A stretch of DNA of 64,000 bases from Acidobacteriota bacterium (GTDB lineage: Bacteria; Acidobacteriota; Thermoanaerobaculia; Gp7-AA8), in the NCBI GenBank assembly GCA_016184115.1, contig JACPDH010000039.1, forward strand, positions 1 to 64,000, written 5' to 3'. Positions 53,400-61,766 of this stretch are shown here, one piece after another. A program made the translations under genes and the position numbers. How positions within the stretch are numbered: the stretch's first letter is position 1; the number at the start of each line of letters is the position of its first letter. A model generated the notes under the pieces. It was not told the origin of the DNA. It ran no database searches and saw only the letters and a list, made by a program, of their open reading frames with translations.

Positions 53400-53754
53400 C
53401 GATTTGAAAGTGACGGTCCAGCGCAAAGGCGATGCGGCGGTCCTCTACACACGCGGCTACATCAATAACCTCGGCGGTGAGGAGATCGCTTCGCGCGCGT
53501 ACGAGCTCATGGACGACGGCATCCGCGTCCTCATCCTCAACCTTCAGGAGACGAAGATCGTCAACTCCATCGGCATCAGCATCCTCATCGAAGTCATCGA
53601 AAAGATGACTGAGAAGGAAGGGCGCATCGCCTTCTGCTGCCTTACACCCGTCATCCAGAAGACGTTTCAAATCATGGGACTCGCGCAGTACGCCAAGATT
53701 TTCCCCGACGAAGCGAGCGCCTCTCAGGAGCTCGGGCTTCCCGCCGCGTCGTAG
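53392..53754 (+). CDS. Anti-anti-sigma factor (STAS domain, RsbV/SpoIIAA-like)
   Basis: 120 aa STAS protein. The phosphoacceptor Ser59 is in QETKIVNSIGISILIEVI. Core strands VLYTRGYINNLGGEEI and GRIAFCCLTPVIQKTFQIMGL match the family. The kinase gene overlaps by 8 nt and the phosphatase gene is downstream, giving the complete RsbV/RsbW/RsbU-like set. The target of the switch, a sigma factor or other, is not encoded here. Confidence 0.9.
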   Translation: MTDDLKVTVQRKGDAAVLYTRGYINNLGGEEIASRAYELMDDGIRVLILNLQETKIVNSIGISILIEVIEKMTEKEGRIAFCCLTPVIQKTFQIMGLAQYAKIFPDEASASQELGLPAAS

Positions 53755-53800
53755 CGATCCATCATTCACGCGTTCCCTCCAACCGCAGGAACGAAAAGGC

Positions 53801-53922
53801 CGGGCGCGGGCCCGGGCTCGTTCACGTTCACGGGAGCCGCACTCCCCGATCCGCTGCACTAAACGATGCTGCCCGTGCCCAAGCTGTCCCGTGAACGTGA
53901 ACGCTCCCGAGCCCGCGCCCGG
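53801..53922. repeat. Hexad-word hairpin element G (CGGGCN / CGTTCA)
   Basis: Left arm 53801-53836 reads CGGGCG, CGGGCC, CGGGCT, CGTTCA, CGTTCA, CGGGAG. The right arm 53886-53922 gives TGAACG, TGAACG, CTCCCG, AGCCCG, CGCCCG, the reverse complement in the same order. The 49-nt centre has no obvious hairpin. It lies 46 nt after the STAS stop, within the 298-nt gap before the phosphatase gene. The same words recur in the inner arms of element F. Confidence 0.85.
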
Positions 53923-53956
53923 CTTCTCGCCGCGATCCCGTCTCCCCGGCGTCGCA

Positions 53957-54002
53957 GCGGACGCAGCACGCTACGCACGGCGGACGCAGCACGCTACGCA
54001 CG
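53957..54002. repeat. 23-bp tandem duplication
   Basis: A 23-bp unit starting GCGGACGCAGCACGCTACGC is present twice in perfect tandem at 53957-53979 and 53980-54002, just before the phosphatase start at 54053. The unit has the internal near-repeat CAGCACGCTACGCA. It may affect translation or transcription of the phosphatase gene. Confidence 0.85.
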
Positions 54003-54052
54003 AAGGGGCGCACCAGAACCCTTCGCCCCGCCTTCCCGTATCCAATAGCACG

Positions 54053-55798
54053 ATGTCATTGCCTTTCGAGCCGGCGGAGTGGCGTAAGATCGGAACCGAC
54101 CGACGACGGACGGGAACCTGGATGCAGCTGACGGCAACGTTGTTCGACGAGCTTCAGGCGATCGAGAAGATCGCGCCGCGCGCGGCGTCAGCGTCGCGGC
54201 GGCGCGCCGAGACGATTCGCGACGTGCTGGCGCGCCACCTGTCGTTCAAGCGCATCGCCGTCTACCTCGACGACGCGCAGCGCGGCGAGCTCGTGCTCGC
54301 GGCAGCGACCAACAAGTCCGGAATGCCTGAAGCGCTCGAGCGACTTTGCGTCGTGCGCGAGCCGGAATCGGTTCTGGAACAGTGCGACCCCCCGGCTGCG
54401 CACGTCGTGCCGCTCGCCTCGTCGAAGGAAGTACTCGGCGCGTTGATTCTCGGCGGAGGAGGACAAGAGGTTCTCGACGAGAGTGGCCGCTCGAGCCTTC
54501 GCGCACTTGGCGCCTACCTATCTGCGTTGCTCGCGGCGAGTCGCCTCGCGAGTGAGGTGCGCGACGGCGATTTTCAGATGCGGCTCCAGATGTGGGAGCT
54601 CGAGTCGCTTTATGACATCGGGCTTTCGATTGCATCGATGCTCGACATGGGTCAACTCGGCGACGAGATCCTCGTGCGCACGATGTCGCTCGTCAACGCC
54701 CGCCGCGCCGCGCTTTACCTCCGTCAGGGACAGCGCTTTGGCCTGCACCAGGCACTCGGGGGGGCGCGCGCGCAGTTCCTCGACGACGAGCTGAGCGCCG
54801 ACAGCGTCAGAGCGATCCTCGAGGCGGGCGAGCCGGTCGCCTTCGAGAAGGGAGCCGACTGCATCTTCCCGGGCTGCGAGACGCTCGTGGCGATGCCGAT
54901 CCGCTCGTCGAGCGGCGAGGTGATCGGCGTCCTCGCTGCGGCCGATCGCGAGTTCCGTGACGGCTCGGTCGGGCCGTTCGAGGAAGGTGAGCTCCGGCTG
55001 CTGAACCGGTTCGCAAATCAGGTCTCGATTGCACTGCAGAACGCGCGCCTCCACCGCGACGCGCTCGACAAGCAGGCGATCGAGCGCGATCTCGAGCTTG
55101 CCGGCTCGATTCAGAGCAACATTCTTCCGCGCGGTTTGCCGGATACCGACGGCTACGAGATCGCTGTATTACACAACCCGGCACGGCAGTTAGGCGGCGA
55201 CTATCACACTTTTTTCGAGCGGGACGGGATCATTTCGGCCTGCGTCGCAGACGTTTCCGGGAAGTCCGTTCCCGCGGCGATCCTCGTCTCCGCGCTTCAC
55301 GCGGCGCTGCAGCTCCTCTTCCACGAGCGACGACCGCTCGGAGAGATCGCGGAAGAGCTCAATCGTCACATTCATCGCTGGTCGTCGGAGTCGAAGTTCA
55401 TCACCTTCATTCTCGCGACGATCGATCGGCGCGCCGGCGAGATTCGCTACGTGAACGCCGGGCACAACCCCGCCTTCATCGTGCTGGGCGGCAAGGTCGA
55501 AACGCTTCACTCACACGGCCTTCCGATCGGAATCCTCGGGGCGAGCCGCTACGAGGCGCAGACGCGCCCATTCCCTGCCGGTTCGCTGCTCGCGCTCTAC
55601 AGCGACGGCATCACCGAGGCGAATAACGTGGAGGAGGAGGAGTTCGGCCCCGCGCGCCTCACCGACATTCTCACGACGAACGAGACGAGGAGCTGCGCCG
55701 AGATCCGCGACACCATCCGCGACGCGGTGCACGAATTCGCCGGAGAGGCGCCTCAGTACGATGACCAGACGGTCGTGCTGGTCAGGACGAGCGCGTAA
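54053..55798 (+). CDS. PP2C-type serine phosphatase with GAF domain (RsbU-like)
   Basis: 581 aa. A GAF domain covers about 190-345 (ELESLYDIGLSIASMLDMGQLGDEILVRTM) after an unrecognised N-terminal part. The SpoIIE/PP2C domain starts near 360: metal-binding Asp in ARQLGGDYHTFF and ADVSGKSVPAAILVSAL, then RYVNAGHNPAFIV, SDGITEANN and DDQTVVLV. It should dephosphorylate the STAS protein. I use ATG 54053; the in-frame 53891 start would translate the repeat arm. The stop TAA (55796) abuts element E. Confidence 0.88.
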   Translation: MSLPFEPAEWRKIGTDRRRTGTWMQLTATLFDELQAIEKIAPRAASASRRRAETIRDVLARHLSFKRIAVYLDDAQRGELVLAAATNKSGMPEALERLCVVREPESVLEQCDPPAAHVVPLASSKEVLGALILGGGGQEVLDESGRSSLRALGAYLSALLAASRLASEVRDGDFQMRLQMWELESLYDIGLSIASMLDMGQLGDEILVRTMSLVNARRAALYLRQGQRFGLHQALGGARAQFLDDELSADSVRAILEAGEPVAFEKGADCIFPGCETLVAMPIRSSSGEVIGVLAAADREFRDGSVGPFEEGELRLLNRFANQVSIALQNARLHRDALDKQAIERDLELAGSIQSNILPRGLPDTDGYEIAVLHNPARQLGGDYHTFFERDGIISACVADVSGKSVPAAILVSALHAALQLLFHERRPLGEIAEELNRHIHRWSSESKFITFILATIDRRAGEIRYVNAGHNPAFIVLGGKVETLHSHGLPIGILGASRYEAQTRPFPAGSLLALYSDGITEANNVEEEEFGPARLTDILTTNETRSCAEIRDTIRDAVHEFAGEAPQYDDQTVVLVRTSA

Positions 55799-55880
55799 GG
55801 CAGGCGAAGGGAACAAGGAGAAAGGAGAAAGGAAACCACACGCACCGGTTTCCTTCCTCCTTGTTCCCTTCGCCTGCCTC
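55798..55880. repeat. Heptad-word hairpin element E (GGAGAAA)
   Basis: Left arm 55798-55837 and right arm 55847-55879 are reverse complements over 33 bp, closed by a 9-nt loop (ACACGCACC). The left arm has one extra AAAGGAG unit compared with the right arm, leaving a bulge of exactly 7 nt. The repeat words are GGAGAAA. The arms start at the stop codon of the phosphatase and end at the stop codon of the convergent enoyl-CoA hydratase gene. Confidence 0.92.
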
Positions 55881-56661
55881 ACGACTCGAACTTCTGCGGC
55901 CTCTTCTCGAAAAACGCGGCGATTCCTTCGGCTGCTTCGTCCGAGGTGAAGGAGGCGAGCTGGTGCTCGATCTCCATCGAGAGCTGGTCTGCGAGCGATT
56001 GCCACTCCGAGGCGTGCACGGCGCGCTTGATCCCCTCGATGGCGATGCGAGGCCCATTCGCAATGGTTCGCGCAAATGCCGCGGTCTCGCTCGCGAGGCT
56101 CTCGTGAGGGACGACGCGGTCGACCATCCCGAGCTCCAGCGCTTCGCGCGCGTCGACAGCACGTCCCGTCATCATCAACTCCATCGCGCGCCCTCGGCCG
56201 ACGAGGCGAGGAAGAAACCAGGTCCCACCCCAATCGGGATGAAGGCCGATTTTCGTGAACGACTGGGCGAACTTCGCGCCATCCGACGCGATGCGGTAGT
56301 CGCTTGCGAGTGCGAGATTGCAGCCCGCGCCGGCGGCGGTTCCGTTCACGGAAGCGATGACGAGGTGGCGCATCGCTCGGAGCCTCCCGACGATCTCGCC
56401 GCCCGCCTCGAGCAGTCCGCGAAACGTCGCGACGTCGCCCGACTTCTGCAGTCCGCTCATGTATTCGACGTCGCCTCCCGCACAGAATGCGCGTCCGGCG
56501 CCGGTGATCACGACGACGCGAAGTGTTTCGTCGTCAGCCACCTCATCGAGAACGGCAATGAGCTCCTCGCGCATCGTTCCGGCGAAGGAGTTCAGCTTGT
56601 CAGGGCGGTTGAGGGTGATCGTCGCGATCCCCGACGCGCGTTCGAGAAGGATCTCGTTCAT
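55879..56661 (-). CDS. Enoyl-CoA hydratase/isomerase
   Basis: 260 aa crotonase. ITLNRPDKLNSFAGTM, VITGAGRAFCAGGDVEYM (oxyanion hole) and NGTAAGAGCNLALASDYRIAS are typical. The second acidic position falls in LHPDWGGTWFLPRLVGR, where Asp/Trp replaces the usual Glu of hydratases, so it is nearer to the PaaG-type isomerase. Substrate unknown. Its convergent neighbour is the PP2C phosphatase. Confidence 0.88.
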   Translation of the reverse strand: MNEILLERASGIATITLNRPDKLNSFAGTMREELIAVLDEVADDETLRVVVITGAGRAFCAGGDVEYMSGLQKSGDVATFRGLLEAGGEIVGRLRAMRHLVIASVNGTAAGAGCNLALASDYRIASDGAKFAQSFTKIGLHPDWGGTWFLPRLVGRGRAMELMMTGRAVDAREALELGMVDRVVPHESLASETAAFARTIANGPRIAIEGIKRAVHASEWQSLADQLSMEIEHQLASFTSDEAAEGIAAFFEKRPQKFES

Positions 56662-56690
56662 GTTGGGCTCCTGGCGGGAGTGTATCCATG

Positions 56691-57034
56691 AAGGGAGGCG
56701 AGAGGCGAGAGGCGAGAGGCGAGAGGCGAGAGGCGATGTACAGGCCCTCGGCGTGGATGCCTGCGGAGTTCATGCCTCGGCCAGCGAGAGTCAACGACCG
56801 GGCGCGGGTGCGGGCACGGGGTCGTTCACGTTCATTGGAGACGTCGCGGCGGGAAGCGCCTTCGCTCGCTGCGAGGCTCGCAGTTCCTTTTTGCCGAGTC
56901 CGTGCTGTGGCGCCAGGCTCTTCCCGTGAACGTGAACGAGCCCGCGCCCGAGCCCGGCCTTTCGTCCTCCCACCGATCCCGCAAGCCCGATTCTGCTTAT
57001 CGCCTCTCGCCTGTCGCCTCTCGCCTTCCCCGGA
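56691..57034. repeat. Nested hairpin element F (outer GAGGCGA heptads, inner CGGGCN/CGTTCA hexads)
   Basis: Outer left arm 56695-56736 is six perfect GAGGCGA units; outer right arm 57000-57027 is TCGCCTC, TCGCCTG, TCGCCTC, TCGCCTT, four complementary units. Inner left arm 56799-56834 reads CGGGCG, CGGGTG, CGGGCA, CGGGGT, CGTTCA, CGTTCA, and the inner right arm 56927-56956 gives TGAACG, TGAACG, AGCCCG, CGCCCG, AGCCCG. The innermost part (about 90 nt) has a small stem (GCGAGG/CCTCGC-like). It fills the 411-nt divergent gap. Confidence 0.9.
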
Positions 57035-57073
57035 GAATTTCGCAATCGGACGCGCTGGTTGGACAATGTGACC

Positions 57074-58174
57074 ATGGCCATTCAGGCCGCGACTCTCGAG
57101 GAGACGCTCCGCGACCGCACTGTCGAAAGTCGCGATCTCGTGGAGCGGCTCGAAGGCGACACGATTCGTTGCGTCGCATGTGGCCATCGCTGTCGGATTC
57201 AGCCGGGGCATGCGGGTGTCTGCAAAGTTCGCTTCAACGATCGCGGAAAGCTCATGGTTCCGCGCGGCTACGTTGCCGGGATCGCCGTCGACCCGATCGA
57301 GAAGAAGCCGTTTTTCCACGCCTACCCGGGTGCGAACGCGCTTTCCTTCGGCATGCTCGGCTGCGACTACAAGTGCGGATACTGCCAGAACTGGATCACA
57401 TCGCAATCGCTGCGCGATCCGGTCGCGGGCGCCGATCCGCGCGGAATCGAACCGGACGAGATCGTCCGCCTCGCAAAGTGCCACAATGCGCGCGTCCTCA
57501 CGTCGACCTACAACGAGCCGCTGATCACTTCCGAGTGGGCCGTCGAGGTCTTTCGACTCGGTAAGGCGGCGGGCCTCGCCTGCTCCTACGTGTCGAACGG
57601 CAATGGCACACCAGAAGTCGTCGAGTACATCGCTCCATGGGTCGACCTCTACAAAATCGACCTCAAGGCGTATAACGACGCGAGTTATCGCAAGTTAGGC
57701 GGTAGACTCGGCCCGGTGCTCGAGACGATTCGCGAGATTCACGCGCGTGGTATCTGGCTCGAGCTCCTCACCCTCGTCGTGCCTGGATTCAATTCGTCGG
57801 ACGAGGAGCTCACGCAGATTGCCGAGTTCATCGCGAGTGTCGATCCGCGCATCCCGTGGCACGTCACCGCGTTTCACCAGGATTACCGGATGACGGAGAA
57901 CGACAACACCGATCCCGGTACGCTGATGCGTGCGTGGCGGATCGGTCGCGCGGCCGGGCTGCACTTCGTCTATCCGGGAAATCTGCCGGGATCGTTCGGC
58001 GATCTCGAAGGGACGCACTGTCCCTCGTGCGCGAAGCTCGTCGTCGGCCGCACCGGATTCCGCGTCACGAGCTATCGGCTTCGCGATGGCTGCTGCCCCG
58101 ATTGCGGAGAGCGCATTCCCGGCCGCTGGTCGGAGCCGGGTGGGAACAGCGGACGGCCGATCTCCGTGCTGTGA
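57074..58174 (+). CDS. amrS: AmmeMemoRadiSam system radical SAM enzyme (AmrS-like)
   Basis: About 366 aa. The radical SAM motif CDYKCGYCQNW (CxxxCxxC) is present. Upstream CVACGHRCRI and GHAGVCKVRFND form an AmrS-type N-terminal region; downstream YNEPLITSEWAVEVFRLGK and YKIDLKAYND are family-typical. A C-terminal CPSCAKLVVGR...CCPDCGERIPG gives extra zinc ribbon cysteines. AmmeMemoRadiSam partner genes (Memo and AMMECR1) are not in the window. I use ATG 57074; a TTG 15 nt upstream is possible. Confidence 0.85.
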   Translation: MAIQAATLEETLRDRTVESRDLVERLEGDTIRCVACGHRCRIQPGHAGVCKVRFNDRGKLMVPRGYVAGIAVDPIEKKPFFHAYPGANALSFGMLGCDYKCGYCQNWITSQSLRDPVAGADPRGIEPDEIVRLAKCHNARVLTSTYNEPLITSEWAVEVFRLGKAAGLACSYVSNGNGTPEVVEYIAPWVDLYKIDLKAYNDASYRKLGGRLGPVLETIREIHARGIWLELLTLVVPGFNSSDEELTQIAEFIASVDPRIPWHVTAFHQDYRMTENDNTDPGTLMRAWRIGRAAGLHFVYPGNLPGSFGDLEGTHCPSCAKLVVGRTGFRVTSYRLRDGCCPDCGERIPGRWSEPGGNSGRPISVL

Positions 58175-58246
58175 CCGGTGGCATGGAAGTAGCGCCTGCG
58201 CGCTGGAAGTTTCTCCTTCCTGAGGAATGATCCGGATGATCGCGAC

Positions 58247-58273
58247 GCGGGCGGGCCGCGCCGGCCCGCCCGC
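58247..58273. repeat. Perfect hairpin, 12-bp stem, between convergent genes
   Basis: GCGGGCGGGCC (58247-58257) pairs with GGCCCGCCCGC (58263-58273), with G-CGC-C at the tip. No T tract follows on either side. It lies between the convergent radical SAM and flotillin-like genes and could act as a bidirectional terminator. Confidence 0.8.
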
Positions 58274-58317
58274 AGTCGTCACCGCGCGGCGATCTCGCGT
58301 CGCTCGCCGTCCGGATG

Positions 58318-60300
58318 TCACGCGGTCTTTTTGTCGCCCCCGGCGCCGCGAAGGTGAGCCATCAGCGTCGCCGCGAGCCCTTCGAAGCCACCACCTCCGC
58401 CGTTCGTGCTCACTGTCAGCACCTCGGGAACGATTCTCTGCTGGAATCGGCCTAACGCTTCGATGGCATTGACGATGGCCGTGGCCTCACGACCTACCGC
58501 GTCACGCTGCGCTTCGTAGCCCTTCGCGCGCGCGAGCCCGACCGCTTCGATCTCCGCGCTCTTCGCGCGGCCCGTTTCGCGGATGTACGTCGCCTCGCCG
58601 TCGGCTTCGAGCTTGCGCGCGGACGCCTCGTTGTTCTTGATCTCGACGCCGACCTGCGCTTGCGCAAGCCGTGCCTGCATGTCGGCCGTTCCTCGCGCCT
58701 TCTCGGTCTCGATCCGCACGCGCTCGGCCTCCTGCTGGCGCTGGTAGGTCTGGATCTCCTGCGTCGCAATCTCGCGCTCGGTCAGTACCTTCACGAGCTC
58801 AGCCGGCAGAACGACGTCCTGAATGTAGACGCCCTTCGTCGCCACGCGGTACTGCGAGAGCTGCTGGCGGATGTGCGCGAGTGCCTGTTGCTGCACCTCC
58901 TGACGGGTCTCGATGAAACTGATCGCCGGCATACTCTGCAGTTTGTCGCGGAAGTGGTTGCCGACCGCGGCCTGAAGCACCTCATTCACGAGGTTCTTGA
59001 TCGTTCCGACGATCGAGATCACGTACGGCGCCTCGGTGTCGGGAACGTGGATCTGCACCTGCAGATCGATCTTGAAGACGAATCCTTCGCGGCTCTTTGC
59101 CTCGATCTGCTGCAGACGCTCGTCGAGCTTGTGCGCCATGGAAACGGCATTCGCCCAATTGAGCGTGAGGATCGATGTCGGGACGATCTCCGGCTGGTAG
59201 CAGCGCGGGTTGATCGCGTACTTGCCCGTGCGCAGCGGCTCCTGCCAGATGCCGCGGTGTCCCGGCCTGACGAGGCTACCGTGCTGGAACTCGACGCCCG
59301 ATGTGTCCTTGGTCGGAAGTCCGACGAACGACTTCATCACCGCGACCTGGCCCTGCTGCACGACGAGCATCGGTACCTTCTCGACGCTGACGAGGAACGG
59401 ATTCAGCGTGTAGCCGCCGTAGAGAAGCGGGTCGTGCTGCAATCCGATCCGGCCCCCCGCGTCGAGGAACTTCTGGAAGTCCTGATAGTTGTTGTGAAGC
59501 TCGTTCTTCGAGCCGAGGATCGACTCGATCAGCTTCGCGTCCGGCTCGCCGGCGAGCTCGATTTCCCCGACGTCGCGAAACGCGCCAATCCGGCTGGCGA
59601 TGTCTCCTGCCGGCAGCGGGTCACCTTCATACGTCGTGACGATGCCGACCATGTCGACGGTATCGCCAGTGACGTCGGTGTCGAATGCGCTCGAGAGCAC
59701 CTGCGGCTCGACGCGCACGACCTCGAGCTGCTTGGGATCGAGCCCGAACGATTTGCAGCTGAGCCTGTCGTTGCGGCCGTTGCGCAGCTGCAGCTCGGTC
59801 GAGACGGGGAGACCGTAGACCTGGCTCTTGGTAATGACCAGGAAGCCAACGGGATGGATCGGAACGAGCGTTCCCGGAGGGAGTACCGGGCGCTGTACAC
59901 CTTTTTGGCCCCCGTGGCCGACGAACGAGCGGACGTCGCTGAAGTTGGCGAAGACACTCTTGAACGCGGCCGATTTCGCGCCGATCGGAAGCGGTGCGCC
60001 AACCTGTGCGATGACCACGCCGATCTCGCCCGCGGGGACCTGGACCCAGGGGAACTTGTCGACGCGGTAGAGGATCGCGAGCTTCCAACGGAGTCCCGGC
60101 ATGAGGAGGTCGGCTTCGTACCCGGCCTCTCCACTGAAGGCGATCGGGTTGTCGTCATGCAGTTTGCGAAACGACAGCCGCTTCGTAACGAGGCCGACCT
60201 CGTTAGGTCCGATGCGATGAAGCGACGCGAGAGTCAGCAACGTCGCGCCGACGAGCGCCGCGACGAGCAATGTCGTGAGGATGAGGCTGAGAAGAGTCAT
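58318..60300 (-). CDS. Flotillin-like SPFH-domain protein
   Basis: 660 aa. An N-terminal membrane helix (LILTTLLVAALVGATLLTLASL) is followed by a PHB/SPFH domain (VPAGEIGVVIAQVGAPLP, FDTDVTGDTVDMVGIVTTY, then FKIDLQVQIHVPDTEAPYVISIVGTIKNLV). The end is a long coiled coil rich in Ala/Glu/Gln (EAERVRIETEKARGTADMQARLAQAQ) as in flotillins, and a short Gly-rich tail. ATG 60300 has AGGAAG about 7 nt upstream. Membrane microdomain scaffold by analogy. Confidence 0.8.
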   Translation of the reverse strand: MTLLSLILTTLLVAALVGATLLTLASLHRIGPNEVGLVTKRLSFRKLHDDNPIAFSGEAGYEADLLMPGLRWKLAILYRVDKFPWVQVPAGEIGVVIAQVGAPLPIGAKSAAFKSVFANFSDVRSFVGHGGQKGVQRPVLPPGTLVPIHPVGFLVITKSQVYGLPVSTELQLRNGRNDRLSCKSFGLDPKQLEVVRVEPQVLSSAFDTDVTGDTVDMVGIVTTYEGDPLPAGDIASRIGAFRDVGEIELAGEPDAKLIESILGSKNELHNNYQDFQKFLDAGGRIGLQHDPLLYGGYTLNPFLVSVEKVPMLVVQQGQVAVMKSFVGLPTKDTSGVEFQHGSLVRPGHRGIWQEPLRTGKYAINPRCYQPEIVPTSILTLNWANAVSMAHKLDERLQQIEAKSREGFVFKIDLQVQIHVPDTEAPYVISIVGTIKNLVNEVLQAAVGNHFRDKLQSMPAISFIETRQEVQQQALAHIRQQLSQYRVATKGVYIQDVVLPAELVKVLTEREIATQEIQTYQRQQEAERVRIETEKARGTADMQARLAQAQVGVEIKNNEASARKLEADGEATYIRETGRAKSAEIEAVGLARAKGYEAQRDAVGREATAIVNAIEALGRFQQRIVPEVLTVSTNGGGGGFEGLAATLMAHLRGAGGDKKTA

Positions 60301-60641
60301 GGCTCTTCCTTTCTCCATGCCTGCAGACATCCGTCTTCCCGAAGGGTTGGATGCAGGCTGGGCTCTGCTCCACGACGGGTGCGCGCGAGACTGCCGCGCG
60401 CAGGTCACGCGACGTTGGAGCAGTGCTCAGAAGGGAGCGAGAGCCCGAAGGCTAAGCGCGCCAGAACCGGCGGTGCTGGGAGTGCAAGCGGGGGGTGTGA
60501 ACGAGATGAGAGGTGCCGTTCATGAACCTAACATGCGTCCGTGAAGCGGAAACGTCAAGCTATCGAGTTCGGTCAGCGCGGCGCGGAAGCTGCGCTTCCG
60601 CGTGGAAGGGCGCAAGCTCGCGCTTGCGCACTCCACATGGG
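60301..60641. other. Intergenic region, 340 nt, upstream of the flotillin-like gene
   Basis: No gene found. The sequence holds two back-to-back hairpins near its 60582-60629 end and the probable promoter/leader region of the flotillin-like gene at the other end. Between them no repeated motif or open frame of note was seen. Confidence 0.6.
60582..60629. repeat. Palindrome doublet (GGAAG/GCAAG type)
   Basis: Two hairpins lie together: CGCGGAAG with CTTCCGCG (60582-60602, loop CTGCG) and GCGCAAG with CTTGCGC (60610-60629, loop CTCGCG). A short TGGA/TCCA pair flanks the second. It is located beyond the ychF 3' end, on the flotillin-gene side of the gap. Same layout as the doublet at 42904. Confidence 0.75.
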
Positions 60642-61727
60642 CTACCCGTGCCGGATGTTCATGATGTCGCCGTCGGCGACGATGTAGCTTTTTCCTTCGA
60701 GGCGCCAATGTCCCGCATCTTTCGCCTTCGCGAACGAGCCGCCCGCGGCGATGAAGTCGTCGTAATGGACGACCTCGGCGCGGATGAACTTCGCGTAGAA
60801 GTCGGAGTGGATCACGCCGGCGGCATCTTGCGCCGTCATCCCCACGCGGATCGTCCAGGCGCGGCACTCGTCCTCGCCGACAGTCAGGAACGATTGCAGA
60901 CCCAACAGGGCGTACGCCTCGCGGATCAGCGTGTCGAGCGCCGACTCCTCGATTCCGTACTCGTCCATGAAGACGCGCGCCTCGTCGGGCGAGAGCGCCG
61001 AGATCTCCATATCGATCTTACCGAAAAATCCGAGGACTCGGGTGTGAAGTCCAGCTTTCGATGCCGCGATCCGCGAGACCTCCTCGTCCCGTATCGCTTG
61101 CTGGGTCTCGTCGAGGTTCAGCGCGATGAGCATCGGTTTGAGCGAGAGAAGCTGATAGGTCTTGAGAAGATGCAGTTCGTCCCTGCTCAGATCCTCGTTG
61201 CGCAGTGGTCTTTCCTGCTGGAGCGCGGCGAGGCACTTCTCGAGGACAGGAAGCTCCTTCTTCAGGAGCTCGTCCTGCGCGCGGCCGAGTTGCTTGTGAA
61301 TCTTTTCGATGCGTGGCTCGAGCACCGCCATGTCGGCGATGATGAACTCGGTGTCGAGGGTCGCGACGTCACGCAATGGGTCGACCGTCTTGTCGGGATG
61401 CGGAACCGTGTCGTCCTGGAAGAGCCGGACGACGTGGATCATGGCGTCGTTCGTCTTGACCGCGGAGAAGAAGCTCGTCGTGAATTGCGTCGTTCCTGTC
61501 GAACCCTTTTTCAGACCGACGACATCGACGAAGTCGATCGTCGCGTGAACGGTACTTTTCGGTTTGAAGATCTCCACGCTCTTCTCGAGGCGCGCGTCGG
61601 GGATCTTGACAATGCCGTGGTGTGGATCGCCTTTCGCGAGCGTCGCCGCGTCGATCTGCGTCTTCGTGACGGCTTGAAAAAGGGTCGATTTTCCGGAGAA
61701 AGGGAGTCCGACGATGCCGATCTGCAT
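60642..61727 (-). CDS. ychF: Ribosome-binding ATPase YchF
   Basis: 361 aa Obg-like P-loop protein that prefers ATP. Walker A GLPFSGKST, the modified G4 (LNLDETQ) and the RRRALxx-type end in the TGS domain (LIREAYALLGLQSFLTVGEDECRAW) match. The start has an upstream in-frame region without similarity; ATG 61727 gives MQIGIVGLPFSGKS. The C-terminal DFYAKFIRAEVVHYDDFIAAG is the YchF ending, close to the family's usual length. Confidence 0.95.
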   Translation of the reverse strand: MQIGIVGLPFSGKSTLFQAVTKTQIDAATLAKGDPHHGIVKIPDARLEKSVEIFKPKSTVHATIDFVDVVGLKKGSTGTTQFTTSFFSAVKTNDAMIHVVRLFQDDTVPHPDKTVDPLRDVATLDTEFIIADMAVLEPRIEKIHKQLGRAQDELLKKELPVLEKCLAALQQERPLRNEDLSRDELHLLKTYQLLSLKPMLIALNLDETQQAIRDEEVSRIAASKAGLHTRVLGFFGKIDMEISALSPDEARVFMDEYGIEESALDTLIREAYALLGLQSFLTVGEDECRAWTIRVGMTAQDAAGVIHSDFYAKFIRAEVVHYDDFIAAGGSFAKAKDAGHWRLEGKSYIVADGDIMNIRHG

Positions 61728-61766
61728 GACGTGAATACCTCGGATTGGGGACGTTATCGCAAAAGC

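Noticed and set aside
53891-54052. Extended N-terminus of the PP2C phosphatase
   Set aside because: This part would translate the right arm of element G and the 23-bp tandem repeat; the internal ATG at 54053 is a better start.
58660-60525. Long open frame of about 620 codons opposite the flotillin-like gene
   Set aside because: It is an antisense shadow produced by G+C-rich codon use; its translation is Arg/Asp/Leu-rich without any family motif.
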